Source: Aurifilum marmelostoma (lineage: Eukaryota > Ascomycota > Sordariomycetes > Diaporthales > Cryphonectriaceae). From it: DNA of 64,000 bases. Both the position numbers and the translations under genes were made by a program. Each line of letters opens with the position of its first letter. The first letter of the stretch is position 1. The notes beneath the pieces were generated by a model that saw only the letters and a list, made by a program, of their open reading frames with translations, was not told the DNA's origin and did not search any database. Shown here in pieces: positions 49,570-60,953 of this stretch. The DNA lies in contig JAMXSV010000027.1 of the NCBI GenBank assembly GCA_027559495.1, positions 1 through 64,000 on the forward strand. Direction: 5' to 3'.

Positions 49570-50049
49570 TGACCAAGTGGTAACGCTAAAAGATCAACAG
49601 GTGGCTTCGTTCGCCACCTTCCAATACATTATCCACACAGCCAACCCCTACCTCTTTGAAGGGGAACATTGGGTAATAATTAGGTAACATAACCACCAGC
49701 TTACACATCATGTAATAGGTCCAGCAAAGGTTGTGCTGCATCGCCCTCAAATACCTCAATTTTGGATTCTATCTTAGCCTTAAGGACGACTCCTTTTGAT
49801 ATTAATGCGCTGATTTATTATGCCAGACGATCGCTACTAATGCGCCTGTTCAGGCAGTAATTACACAGTATCAACCTCAATTAGACTAGCCAGATATGCG
49901 ATCAAGTAACAGCCCGAACTCCCGGTCGCGCCGGTCACAAGGACTGACCTCTACTTGTGTAAGTAGACCTCAGTGATGAACGAGGGCTGAGGTATGCTGA
50001 ACCCCTCCGAGAAGGCCGAAATGTACCCTTCGAATATATTCTCTCGGAG
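49570..50049 (-). pseudogene. thioester reductase (R) domain fossil
   Basis: The minus strand reads LRENIFEGYISAFSEGFSIP, then after a stop VLVTGATGSSGCYLIAYL, and on to TVYCLNRRISSDRLA, KIESKIEVFEGDAAQP. VTGATGxxGxxL is the Rossmann nucleotide-binding loop of NAD(P)H-dependent terminal reductase domains, found in NRPS-like A-T-R enzymes and some PKSs, which release products as aldehydes or alcohols. Several stops and a frameshift are visible and the catalytic Tyr/Lys part is gone. It directly abuts the PKS methyltransferase fragment on the same strand. It is not part of normal HR-PKS order, so it is probably from a second megasynthase. Confidence 0.65.
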
Positions 50050-50084
50050 TTTCTTCTCAGTACATGTACTTGTCGTGGTGGTCC

Positions 50085-53000
50085 GGGTGAGGCGGAGCTG
50101 ACTCTGATTGTGTCGGTGTGGTAGTGGCCGAGGAGGGAATCTGCCTGCATTAGCTGCTCGGGCATATTCTGGCGCCTCATGATGGGGAAAATGGAGGGCT
50201 CCAGCCGACAAACCATCTCATCGTCCACGCTTGCGGCTTTGACTTTGGCAACCAGCCTCTTGACGGGCTTTGGGTCGTCTCCGGCCCACCCCGAGCTGTC
50301 TGGCGCGAGCCTATCGTGCTGGGCCAGCTCGTCTTATATGCTCATCCAGCGGTGATAACTCTGGAAGTGTGACTCAAGTCTCGAGATTTCTGCGTCGGCC
50401 AAGGAACGCAGCGCCTGGCGGGAAAAAAAAGAAAAAAGATGGAGATGCGGCGCAAGTCGAAAATAATTAGTGTGGGCCTCCCCTTTTTGGGATTGCGCAC
50501 GAGGGCTTGTTCTTCAGGTAGTCTTAGGAGGGCGTCAAGGGGATATCCGGACCCAGGAGGCGTACGAAACCCTCTCGTCCTTGTAGGAATTCTCAGTCAA
50601 CTCCACAAAGCCATTCTCGAGCGACTGCATTGTGGTCCCCTCGACCCCGATGACAGGGGACCGGGCAGCATGATCAAGCACCGTCAGTGAGAAGTGAACG
50701 CGGCTCGCAGTCCTGTTTGTAATAGCAGATTAGGGTTCCAGGGCGTGCCTTCGGGCATTGCTGGAGAGCGCCAGCATGGAATTCCGGCAGCGCGCAGTAC
50801 GTGTTCTAGATAAACGTATCGAATGTCGCTGGGTGAATGAAGTGTATGTGCTGGTGCCTGTGAGGCATGATGGATGCAATGTCAGGGACGGTGAGGGTGG
50901 CTACAAACTGAGAGTCCCGTGCCCAGGACGGACTTCAAGTTCTGGAAGCTGGGACCATGGAAGATGCCTAGGGAGCGCAGGTTCTCGTGTACGTCCTCGG
51001 GGAAGATCTTGACCCGGTAGGCTTCGAGACTATCAGGCGGACCCCGTAAAGACAGTGATTATTGCTATTGGCGGCTGGCTGAGGAAGGGACACAGACAGC
51101 CTTGTCGAGGCCGTGGCAGATTTCGGTCCAGACGTTGCTGCTTGTGACGGACTGGATGGTGAACTCTGTCCAGCTACTAGAATAGATAACCTTGTCACTA
51201 CATGGACGAAATTCGACCGTTATTCTATCCCCCCGAGGCGTCGGGAATGAAGAGCGCCTGCTGGATCTCGACATCGCGAAGATATATGCTCTCGATAATT
51301 TTTCCGCTTCTGTATTGCACGATTGCATAGCCACCTCTATAGCCACCGGCACAGAAAAAAGAACATACAGGGGATAACAACCAGAGATAAGGGAAAAAAG
51401 CATAGAAAAGAAAGAAGGCAACTGGAACGAATGAGAGCCTCACTTACTGCATAGCATGCCAGCGCCCGGATACACCATATTGGACTAAATCACGTGGTCT
51501 CGCACCCAGGGAAAGTCTTCTGCGCGGATTATGTTAATTACGCCAGACCGGCCTCTTTTGGATGCAGGCCGGGTAAAGAAAGCCGATGATCTCGTGGGGG
51601 GCTTCTCTCCGCTGCTTGTAGGCCTTGCTCTGGCAAGGCTCGTACCAGTAGCGGACGGACCTGGTGGTTCCAAGGATAGTGAGGCAGGTCAATCAAGACT
51701 TGTGCACGGCATCTTGTGGCAATCGTGTGGGGAAAATTGACCGCAGCGAGGTCGATCTGGTGGTAGCCGTGCCTGAGCGGGTCGCACACGAGGTTGTGCA
51801 TGCGGGTCATCGCATCTGTGTTCCTGACCAAGCATAATCCATAGGCAAGCTTGTGGTCCGTGACACATTCTCCAAGCGATGATAGTATCTCTTGAATAGG
51901 CCCACTTAAAGTAGAGTGAGGACTAATCTCGATAATAAAGTCGACAGCCAGTGAGAGCGAGGGCGAGGGAGAGGCCTGCTCATCAGGCCTGCACATGGAA
52001 ATTAGTGCATCCAAGAAGCGGACGGGTTCTGACAGGCTTCTAGACTAGTGACCAGCATCAAGTAGTTCCCTGGCTGCTGTCACCTGCCGGGGGGAGTGTA
52101 GAAGAGGAAAAGATCACAGGCAGGCCCTCATTCTTGCCGTCAAGAAGCACTGATGCATCTAGGTCGACCTTGTCGCGAATTCACTGCCGAAAAGTTGATG
52201 AAAAGGACCAGATGTGATGGGAATGATATGCAGTGCGTACCCGCAGTGGCCTGGCAGAGACTCGATCCGCTTCGAGAAGCTGCTGGATCTCCAGGACAGC
52301 TGGTGCGTCGCCCGAGAGAGTGGTGCTCGTCGAGCTGTTTATGCACGTTACAATAAGTTTTCCCGACGAGATTCTGGCGATGTACTTACAGCAAGCCTCT
52401 TGGTTGAGCCCGACCGCAATCGTGCTCCCCTCTGGGCCTGTTGCGACAGACTGCCCCCAGCCATATCCTATCCCGATCGCACTTCTCTTGCCCAAAATGC
52501 CAGCTGCAAATGCCGAGGCAATCTCCCGAGGTCGCCGCTGCTGTGGCTGGTGATGGCCTGGGGCTCGACACCTCAGGCGAGCGCAGCTCACATGGGCATG
52601 CTCAGGTCCGGGTCGCCCACTCTGGACGTCTCAGCAGAACGCATCAGCTCGTCTGCAAATACGACACGTATGTACCCGTCAGCCCACAGGACAGATAAAT
52701 GATAGTGAGTACCTCCTTCTTACCTATGGCCGACCAGGTACACCCAAAACTGTTCAACATCCCTTCAGATTCGACCAGAGAATTCCTAAAAACCGGATAG
52801 GCGCCTATCAGCTCTCTTCCCATGGCCCACCACCAGGCTCCTGTCCTGTGAAGACAAAGTCTAGCTTTGTAGTCTTAGTGCTGGATCTGGTCGCCTTCAT
52901 CTTTCCGGACCGCCGGGACGAGGTCTGGGACACTGCGTGCTGCTATGGCCGAGACGCAGGAAAAACTGCTGCTGCGACTGGTTGAGGGCCAGGGCTAGAT

Positions 53001-53215
53001 CGTCTGTTAGCTGTTGCTCTTTAAGTTGGTCTCTGTATGTTTTAGTAGCTGCGGTGGCCATGAGGCATGTATTCGACTTGGAGACCATGACCTAGGTTGC
53101 CGCTTCGTCCCTCGTCCTGAGCACAGATATACGTGCTTTTGGTCTTTTCTGCAGGGGAGGCGCAGTAGCAGCTCCCGTGCCGTGCGAACCACAGCATACT
53201 CCGGCCCTGATAGTT
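50085..53215 (-). pseudogene. HR-PKS fossil, part 1: KS-AT linker, AT, DH, start of methyltransferase
   Basis: In order on the minus strand: the post-KS linker near 53,090-53,200 (RTRDEAAT; QLKEQQLTDDLALALNQSQQ); the acyltransferase (AMGRELIGAYPVFRNSL; SHSSG active-site region; EIASAFAAGIL; LIVTCINSSTSTTLSGDAPA; AYHSHH; DFIIEISPHSTLSGPIQEIL; AQVLIDLPHYPWNHQVR); the dehydratase (AEDFPWVRDHVI; VYPGAGM; RDVEIQQALFIPD; SLGIFHGPSFQNLKSV; IHPATFDTF); and a methyltransferase lead-in (LEPSIFPIMRRQNMPEQLMQ, then ADSLLGHYH). Stops interrupt the AT (before GVEPQ), the DH (after DHVI and after DTFI) and other sites, and several frameshifts are needed. The ketosynthase is missing: the upstream side runs into the isomerase-like gene. 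It was once a multidomain synthase making a methylated, reduced polyketide. Confidence 0.88.
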
Positions 53216-53410
53216 ATTTATTTATATTTCAGAGTATATTTCTGCTACCAAAGGGCTCGCTGGGTTCCTTCCACGCTCAAGTGGTGAGTAAACGAACTCG
53301 GCGCATTTATTGAGTTTTCAGTGTCGGATGTGATTCGGTAACTAGAGAAACTAGCCTATATTATGAAATCCTTTATCGTCTCCCCGCGGACCCCCCCCTC
53401 TTCTTATTAT

Positions 53411-53860
53411 TCACTCTGGCTTGACATGCTGCGCGAGGCTCGCGGCGATATCCCGCGTGGTAGCACTGTCTATAAACTCTATGACCTCCTTGATCTGTGT
53501 TCCGTCGTCTGTCATCTTGAGCACTATCATGTACTCGTTGGAGTAGGGTCCAAAGTCTGTCTCGCCGGTAGATGTGAGATGCAGCAGGACTTTGCGCGAC
53601 ACCTCATCGACAAGCATGTCCTCTCCTTTGGCGAGGCCGATCTGGACGTTCCGCAACATCTTGAATCCAGGCAGGACGAAGCTTTGGTATTCCTCGTTGG
53701 TCCGAGGTGGGCTAGCCCATGGTGGAGGGACGCTGGCCGGATGGATGACTTGTTTGCAGTCCGGTGTGCGGCAGGCTATGACTCCTTCAGCAGTGTTGGT
53801 ATTGAAGCCTGCTATGTAGCTGTTGGCTGTTTGGGTGAGGGTATCACGGATCGAAGACAT
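53411..53860 (-). CDS. NTF2/SnoaL-like protein, isomerase type
   Basis: A single exon of 149 residues. The pattern MSSIRDTLTQTANSYIAGFN, RTPDCKQVIHPAS, NEEYQSFVLPGFKMLRNVQI, VLLHLTSTGETDFGPYSNEY and KEVIEFIDSATTR fits the small NTF2-like fold proteins found in fungal polyketide and meroterpenoid clusters. The relatives I recall are the Trt14/AusH-type isomerases, which rearrange late pathway intermediates. There is no signal peptide, so it is probably cytosolic. It lies just upstream of the dead PKS on the same strand and is divergent from the P450 gene (777 bp between start codons). No frameshift or stop is seen, so it has outlived the synthase. The exact reaction cannot be inferred. Confidence 0.82.
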   Translation of the reverse strand: MSSIRDTLTQTANSYIAGFNTNTAEGVIACRTPDCKQVIHPASVPPPWASPPRTNEEYQSFVLPGFKMLRNVQIGLAKGEDMLVDEVSRKVLLHLTSTGETDFGPYSNEYMIVLKMTDDGTQIKEVIEFIDSATTRDIAASLAQHVKPE

Positions 53861-54637
53861 TATGAAGGAGGAGCCGTAGAATTGATTTGTGTCAAAGGCA
53901 AAAAGGTCAAGTTTGTCTGATCGGTGCAGAAGACTGGGCAGAAATGAGGGGGAGGTGTGTACTTAAATCTTTGTAAGCTTGAAAATGCGCAGACCTGCAT
54001 ACTAAGTACAGTAGGACAATGCACAGTGCAAGGAAGTCGGTCGATTCACAGGGATAAGGAAAGAAGCAGTGGAAGGGAGTATATATGTACTTCTTTGTAC
54101 TTCCTGCTGACGGTAGTACACAGATTTTACTTGCTGTAACAAGAGTTGGGGGCCAAATATGCGGTTATTAATTACAGCCTGAACTAGCTACACAAAAAAA
54201 CTGTATACCAAGTAGGTACCTAGGTACTGAAGTAGGCAACAAGTCTGCTCCTGGTACAGTTACACCTACCATTTTTGCACCCCTGTGATGCCAACCTTTC
54301 CTTTGCTAGTTATAGCGTGCTTTCCCATAAACACTAATTACCCTAAGTACCATGTCTAGGACTATGCTGTGTACAGAATGTATTTGTGTAAATATTATTT
54401 ACTAATAACACATTAGTATACAAAGCAAGCTATGTACTAGATCTGCAAGGGTCTTTATAGCCTTTTATCAAGATTAGTATATCTAAGCATATGTAGGTAT
54501 TTAAATACTTAAGCTTACGCTTCAGAGTGTGCCTTAATGAAGTGCACCTTATAAGTCACAACTTATAATCTTGCTAAGTTGACATAATTATCCAAAGAAA
54601 AAAACCCCCATCCGATAAGTAGCCCAATCCTGATGCC
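53861..54637. other. divergent promoter region between isomerase-like and P450 genes
   Basis: 777 bp separating two divergent starts. The P450-proximal half (about 54,150-54,620) is AT-rich. A GTAGGTACCTAGGTAC repeat-like palindromic stretch occurs near 54,211-54,226. No coding region seen. Confidence 0.55.
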
Positions 54638-56612
54638 ATGTTATCTTACCATTATTCTTGGGCCATCTTGTTGTGGTTTAGTTACTGCTTGATACTTGCT
54701 TTCTACCGTATCTATCTACACCCCCTTGCTAAATTTCCTGGCCCGAAGCTCGCAGCGGCCACGGGATGGTACGAGACTTACGCAGACCTCTTTCAGCGCT
54801 CACGCGGGAACTTCATGGCCGAGATTGCAAGAATGCACCGGATATACGGTATGCTACGAGTGAAAGCCATACTCGCCTGTTCTTCACTGAATCAAGATAC
54901 CAGGGCCGATTGTTCGTGTGAATCCTCACGAGATTCATGTTTGCGATTCCAACTGGCTGGACACTCTCTACGTCGGCCCTGTTCGCGTAAGGGGACTGCT
55001 ACCGATCAAGAGGCTTCTACTGAACTGGATCTCAGGGGAAGAGGGATAAATACGCGCCGGCAGCTTTAATGACAGGCACCCCAGGTGGCAGTAAGCACCG
55101 GTAGAAAGCATGCAGTCGGACAGTCGCTAATTGTATATCAGTCTTCGGCACAGTGCCGCATGAGCTGCATAGATTACGACGTGGTGCCGTAAGCCCGCTA
55201 CTATCGAAGCCCAACGTTGCTGCAGCGGTCCCCATGGTATTTGAGCACACAGAGAAGCTGCTCGCCAGAGTTGAGGCCCAGGTCCGCCGCGATGGATATG
55301 CAGAGATGCGAAAGAACTGCCTTGCCTTCGCAACCGACACTGCTGCTCGGTACTCAACTGGACAATCTCGGGGCTTGCTTGAAAATGAAGTGCTGTCAGC
55401 ACAGTGGGTTAAGAGTATAACAAACCTCGCTGCGTGGACCTCAATTGCTAGACATTTCAGCTGGGTAATCCCACTCGTACTAATGTTGCCCATGCCGATA
55501 CTGAAGAGGGTTCTACCGGACGTTCTTCCCATGGTAGGACTGCACCGAGTAAGTGGATGAGCTGCTCCCATGTATCTGACATCCATCTCATGGTAATTGA
55601 TTACAGGACATGCTCGATCTTGCAACTCATTGTGTTGAAAGCAGGTCCAAAAGCCAGGACATGACTGCAGACTCTGACTCGCCCAACGTCTTCTCCACGG
55701 TTCTCTCAAGTGACAGCCTGCCGCCTTCGGAAAAAGCTACTGATCGAATTGCTCAAGAAGGCGTTGTGTTAGTTGCGGCTGGTTCCGAAACGACGGGTCG
55801 CACGATGACGACCGCAATCTACTATATCCTGAGAAACAAACATACCATCCAAGCGAGGCTTGAAGAAGAATTGGAGCGGGCGATGCCTGATCCTTTTTCA
55901 CGGCCGACATTGAAGCAACTGCAGTCGCTCCCTTGGCTCGTAAGACCCTTGCCCTGGCTTCATCTTCCCGACGTGTGCTGAGATCACACAGTCTGCTATC
56001 ATCAAGGAAAGCCTACGCCTTATGTCGTTGCCAACGATAAGGTTTCCACTCGTCTCGCCTAGTGAGCCTCTACAATACAAACACTGGGTCATTCCGGCCG
56101 GTGTAAGTTGATGCTACCTGTTCCGTTTTACACAAGATGATATTTCTGACACCTTGGTATGTTACAGACACCAGTCAGTATGACGCTCCGTGAAGTGCTT
56201 CAGGACGACGAGATCTTCGAAGATCCACAAGAGTTTTGCCCTGAGCGTTGGCTTGATTCAAACCCAGATCTTCCAGACTTGAATCGATACTTTGTGCCCT
56301 TTGGTCGCGGGAATCGTATGTGTATAGGAATGAGGTGCGTATTAATTAATCACCACTCGTGATGTGGTTCCCACTCCCTTAGCGTCCATCGACGGGTTTC
56401 ATTCTCACAATGATAACGGTTCCAGCCTTGCATACGCGGAGTTATATATCGTCCTCGCTTGTCTATTTCGACGTTTCAACCTCCGGTTGCACAGTACAAT
56501 TCAGAGCGGGGAAATTGACATCATGCATGATGGTTTCATTAGCGACACGTCACATAGTAATAATACTCTGGGGCTGAGAATAACATTTAAGCAAAAGTCG
56601 AAGTCGCATTAA
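54638..56612 (+). CDS. cytochrome P450 monooxygenase
   Basis: Eight exons join in frame: 54,638-54,848; 54,904-54,986; 55,036-55,090; 55,142-55,548; 55,607-55,939; 55,992-56,102; 56,168-56,334; 56,426-56,612. They give 517 residues; all introns are GT..AG, 49-91 nt. An N-terminal membrane anchor (AILLWFSYCLILAFYRIYLHP) is followed by the KFPGPKLA hinge. AGSETT (310-315) is the I-helix oxygen-binding motif, Glu369-x-x-Arg372 (KESLRL) the K-helix motif, and FCPERWL the PERF-like region. FGRGNRMCIG carries the haem ligand Cys452; the position usually Ser/Ala holds Asn. An ER-bound class II monooxygenase acting on a secondary metabolite is likely. Nothing appears broken despite the adjacent dead PKS. 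Confidence 0.9.
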
Positions 56613-56808
56613 TATGCGCCCGTCGACCACCCGAACTTTCAAAATTATTATGAGGTATGTGACCACATAGACGAAAAAGGAAGATTGAATATAAATAATT
56701 AAACACAGTCAGTATTATTTATAAAAAGCCATAGTGAGGAATGAGTGGCCACTATGACATTCGAATGACAACGGATGTATCACCAAAAATGATGCCCATC
56801 TGTAATCA

Positions 56809-58490
56809 TCACGGTATTTTCTGGCCCCCAGGCACAAGCTTTCGGAAGACCAGGTCTGGGTCGTACATCCTCTGTGCTGCTTGCAATCGGCGTACATTCA
56901 CCTCTCCATACGACGCGATGACCGGCTGCTTTATGTTGGCATCGTTCATGAATAAGTAGTCGACGCTCGCGCCTGCTGAGTCCGCGGCTGCCTGGATCTT
57001 GGCTGCAAACGATGCGACTGCGGCATACACCGTCGCATCGTCCTCGGCGTTCCACCAGCCAGCCGTGATGGTCCACCACGTCTGGTCAACGGCCTCCAGC
57101 CCGAGCGCATTTCCGGTGAAATTGTTGCTCTCGCGGCCAGCCAGGACGGCGCTGGCGCCGATGGGCTGGACGGCAGCGATGAGCGATCCGGCCTGCAGAG
57201 CACCGATGGTGGCGATCTCGGGAGCTGTAGTGTACAGAGTCGCCAGCTCCTCATACAGCGTGTCATCGGGCCTGAAGCTCAGCGTGTGCCACGTCCAGCG
57301 CGGTAGCGTCGTGGGCGGAAAGAGGGCCATAAGCTGATGCAGAGTCATGATGCCCGTCTCTTCGAATTCTGGCTCCAGAGCATAGAAAGCCTTGTACGCC
57401 TCCGGGCGCTCCACAGGTTTCAGATAAGCGAGTGTAAGCAACATGGATCCGTTGGTGGGGACCAAATTGATGATCATGTTAGCATATGGATCCTTGTTGG
57501 GTGTCGTCTGGTAGTCATGTAGAGCCTGCAGAAGCGCAGGCACCTGATCAGGAGCGTAGACTTGTATCCCACCCCAGGCTTGATATATGGTGTACGTCTT
57601 TGCGTTGAACTTGGTCACAATGCCTATAACGAATCATGATTGTTAGTAAACTTGACTGCACGAGCTCGGCTCGAAGAGGCTGTCCTTGGAAACAGATCAT
57701 GCTACCGTTCGATCGGAGAAGGATGTAAGGAGCAGTTGGACGAACCGAAATTGTTTGAACCCCCTTTCAATGCCCAGAACAACTCGGAATTTGATACGGT
57801 GCTGGCTTCCACTATAGATCCATTGGCCAAGACCAACTTTAAGAGGGATTCTCATCAGCAGTGAGCTTTTCACACAGAAGATCGGCTGCTCTAATAGACA
57901 CCATGTGTATGTACCTCATAACTAACGATATTGTCGCAAGCCAAACCATACAGGTCGGTCAAGTATGACAAACCAGATCCAAGAACTAGACCGCCGACAC
58001 CGACGTCCATCACTCTGCCACCAACCATACTTCTGTTGTACTTGTCTAATTCGGTGTACACGGCATCCCAGCGAGCTCCAGGACCTATGGAGGCGAGCCC
58101 GGTCCCGACATCGTAGGACACCGAATCAAAGTTGTCCAAGGAAATTAGAAGGCCAGCATCGATATTGGCGTCAAAGGGGTTGGGAGAGTGGCCTCCGGAG
58201 CGAACAGCGAAGGGAACGTCATTGTCTACAAGGAAGCTGACCAATAACGCTATCTCGGCAGTAACGGTCGGCGTCGCAATGCAAGACGGATGCTGCCAAG
58301 CTGTTTGGGACCAATTTTCCTCGCTCAGTTCTGTGTAATTGCCATCAGATGGTAACACGATTAGCGAGGGGTCCAGGCGATCTCGAAGCTGTCTGCAAGC
58401 GTCGGCGGCGCGGTCAACGGGTGCTGTGCCACTCGAGGCAGTGCGCGAGAGAAGGCCCAATAGGACGGCGAAGAGGATGGTTACAACCAT
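56809..58490 (-). CDS. secreted BBE-type FAD-linked oxidoreductase 1
   Basis: Three exons (58,490-57,915; 57,836-57,746; 57,623-56,809) with introns of 78 and 122 nt give 493 residues. I chose the inner Met at 58,490 because it opens directly into a signal peptide (MVVTILFAVLLGLLSRTASS); an in-frame Met 19 codons upstream would mask it. The PP-loop contains SGGHSPNP with His101, the covalent FAD attachment residue. The Cys of the CPTVG motif used by bicovalent relatives is replaced (GGRVMDVGVGG), so FAD should be bound once. VLANGSIVEASTVSNSELFW and ALKGGSNNFGIVTKF mark the rest of the FAD domain, and the C-terminus ends YDPDLVFRKLVPGGQ. It likely oxidises a pathway intermediate in a secretory compartment or outside the cell. 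Confidence 0.88.
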
Positions 58491-59605
58491 AAATATCGAT
58501 TGAGAAGGTAGAAATAAGCAGTCAGCCTGCCTTGGGTAGCAGCACATCGTTTTCTCGTTACATGGCGTCGGAGTCTAATCATTTTGTACCACAGGATTGG
58601 CCATCGGATACACATCTCTTCACAGCTGGAGGCTTTTGACACTGCATTCCTGGCTACAAACAGCGCCCAAATTCTGGCGGTGGTACATCGCCGGGACAAT
58701 ATATTCGAAGTCTAGCCTAGAGGTATCGCGCTTGCGGGCGGGGACCATGAAGATCTATTGAATCCTTCCTGCGCAGATGTATGAGATCATCACCAGAACG
58801 GGCTGAAAATCCAATGTGATGTTAGCCAAGCTAACTATTGGCTACCTACGAACGACAGCCTCTTCTTATTTGCCCGAATACGTTGGCTCGTATTCCAGCA
58901 GAATCACCTTGCAGTGGTACCGGAGTTGGGAATAAATTGGGACAGGCCTACATGCAGTGCAACCAATAGACACAACCCTAGCTTGGGGGCTGTCAGCTGC
59001 ACGTAAGTCCGAGGGGTGCATGTAAGGGACCGGTCAAGACTTGGGAATCGCAATGAGTTATGCAGCTGGCTGACAGGCGACGACATCCATTCGTTGCCGC
59101 ATTGACCAACGGGGCCACTGATCTGAAGACAATGTAGGATCGGGGCCTGCGAGTTGGTGCAGCCAATACTTCGTGGATTCTTGTGTCCACCAATGAGTGC
59201 ATCAGTCGATATCAGACTTTGTACCAACTCCCGAGTTGTATCCTATACATGCCCCGTCTATGCCAAGCAGGAGGATTCCCGCGCTACTTAGGTATATTTG
59301 TCACAGTTGGGGTCCCAATCGATCCTGTACGCCTAATGCAACTCTACCTTTCTCACGCTGGTTCCATCCCGGAGTGAGAACACCTCTGCTTACCATGGCA
59401 GTGTTTCTGTCGCCATTCTTCAAGCCAGCCAGATAAGGGCCACATGCTCGAGATGCTCTCCACTTGAGCATGACCGACCCGAACCTAATATCTTAACCTC
59501 TTTTTTTTCTTTTCTTCCTTCTTTCGCTAGCTTCCCCTTTCAGCGTACCCACACCAACGCTGACGGTATTTGTAGGTTCCAGTTGTTAAGTCAAACATCT
59601 TACCA
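58491..59605. other. divergent intergenic region
   Basis: Upstream of both the oxidoreductase (minus) and the receptor-like gene (plus). No coding region is seen. A 7-bp inverted repeat (CATGCTC at 59,443-59,449 and GAGCATG at 59,466-59,472) lies about 135 bp before the receptor start. A pyrimidine tract at 59,500-59,526 is typical of fungal promoters. Confidence 0.5.
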
Positions 59606-60953
59606 ATGTCTTCCACTGCTGGGCAGCTGCCTCCACAACTCCCGCCCAAGGAGGACCACAGGGTGGCTTTGGAGGCAGTATGGTGGACTTTCTTCTCCAT
59701 CGCCACGGTGTTCATCGGGTTGCGCTTCTGGGCCCGCATTATCCATCGTACCTTGGGCCTCGATGATTTTGTTATGGCCCTTTGCTATGTATGCATTTCT
59801 ATATGGCTTTGTTGCAACAAGGACGTTCTGTAACCATTCTAATCGTACTGCTTGCATTAGATTTTCTTCCTAGCAGAAGCCATATTGAGTATGGGTCGAC
59901 CCTTTAACCTCTCTCTTGTTGGGTATTATAGTTGACGACGGCGGAGCAGTTACGTATGTCGCGGAAACGGGAAGAACCACCCATTTGCTTCTTCTCGGAG
60001 GGCTACCGGAGATTGACTCGACACTGATGTGGTATATCATCATTCTCGATGTGGGCATCTTCCTAACGGGTCTGGGAAAGATTGCCATCGGCATCACGAT
60101 TTTGCGCATACTCGGTCGCACATCGCTGTGGCAACGTTGTGTTGTGTGGACGGTCCTGGTTCTGACCGTCAGTACGTGCTTCATTGACTTTGCCATAAGC
60201 ACCTTTCGCTGCGGCGACCCGACAATCACGTGGACTTTAGAGGCCCAAGCAACGGCGAAATGTGTCAGCACTCAGGCACAGTCCGACGTCAACCTCTTTT
60301 CGAACATCGTACAGGTTCTGGCCGACTTTGCCTTCTCCATCCTCCCCATGATCGTCGTCAGTGGTCTGCGCATGCCACAGCGTCGGAAGATAATCATATT
60401 AGTGGCTCTGGGTCTCACGCTGCTTACGGGCACCGCCGGCATCGTGAAAACCTACTATGCCGCCACCTTTAACGAAGAGGATCTTAGCTGGACCATCTTT
60501 CCAAACCTCGTCTGGTTCGGGCTTGAGGCCATGCTTATCATCGTGTGCGGCTCCGTGCCTACATTGAACCCTCTATACGACAGATACATCAAGCCGCGCC
60601 GTCGAGGATACCGGTCTCAGGGTATCACCAAATATGGATCGCGTACCTACGTCAACCCTCGCACTTGGGGCTCGTCCAAAGCGTCGACTGAGAAGATTAA
60701 GAAGGGTTCCACGCCTCATACATTTAAAGATTCGTCCGTGAGAACGCTGAACGATCACGAGGGCTCCCAAGTGCAACAAGAATCGGCCAGCTTTGAGATG
60801 TCGAGTTTAGATTACTACCCACTACAAGCACCGGCATCAGCTCGTGGAACTCCGCCGGATCCCAATATGCGAAACCATGGGAGGATCCAAGTACTGAACG
60901 AGTTCGATGTGAGCTCGGAGGTAAATCCGAGGTATGGATCCAACCGTGTGTAA
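59606..60953 (+). CDS. PTH11-like seven-helix membrane protein (rhodopsin-like fungal domain)
   Basis: Exons 59,606-59,788, 59,861-59,894 and 59,932-60,953 give 412 residues. Seven hydrophobic helices follow the fungal rhodopsin-like/PTH11-related pattern: EAVWWTFFSIATVFIGLRFW; LDDFVMALCYIFFLAEAIL; MWYIIILDVGIFLTGLGKI; LWQRCVVWTVLVLTVSTCF; DVNLFSNIVQVLADFAFSIL; IILVALGLTLLTGTAGIVKT; and IFPNLVWFGLEAMLIIVCGS followed by VPTLNPLYDRY. The C-terminal tail (about 110 residues) is polar and Ser-rich. Members are plasma-membrane proteins; some act in surface sensing, many are uncharacterised. Exon 2 (34 nt) and the 37-nt intron after it are unusually short. They are inferred from frame, so this join is the weakest part of the model. 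Confidence 0.82.
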
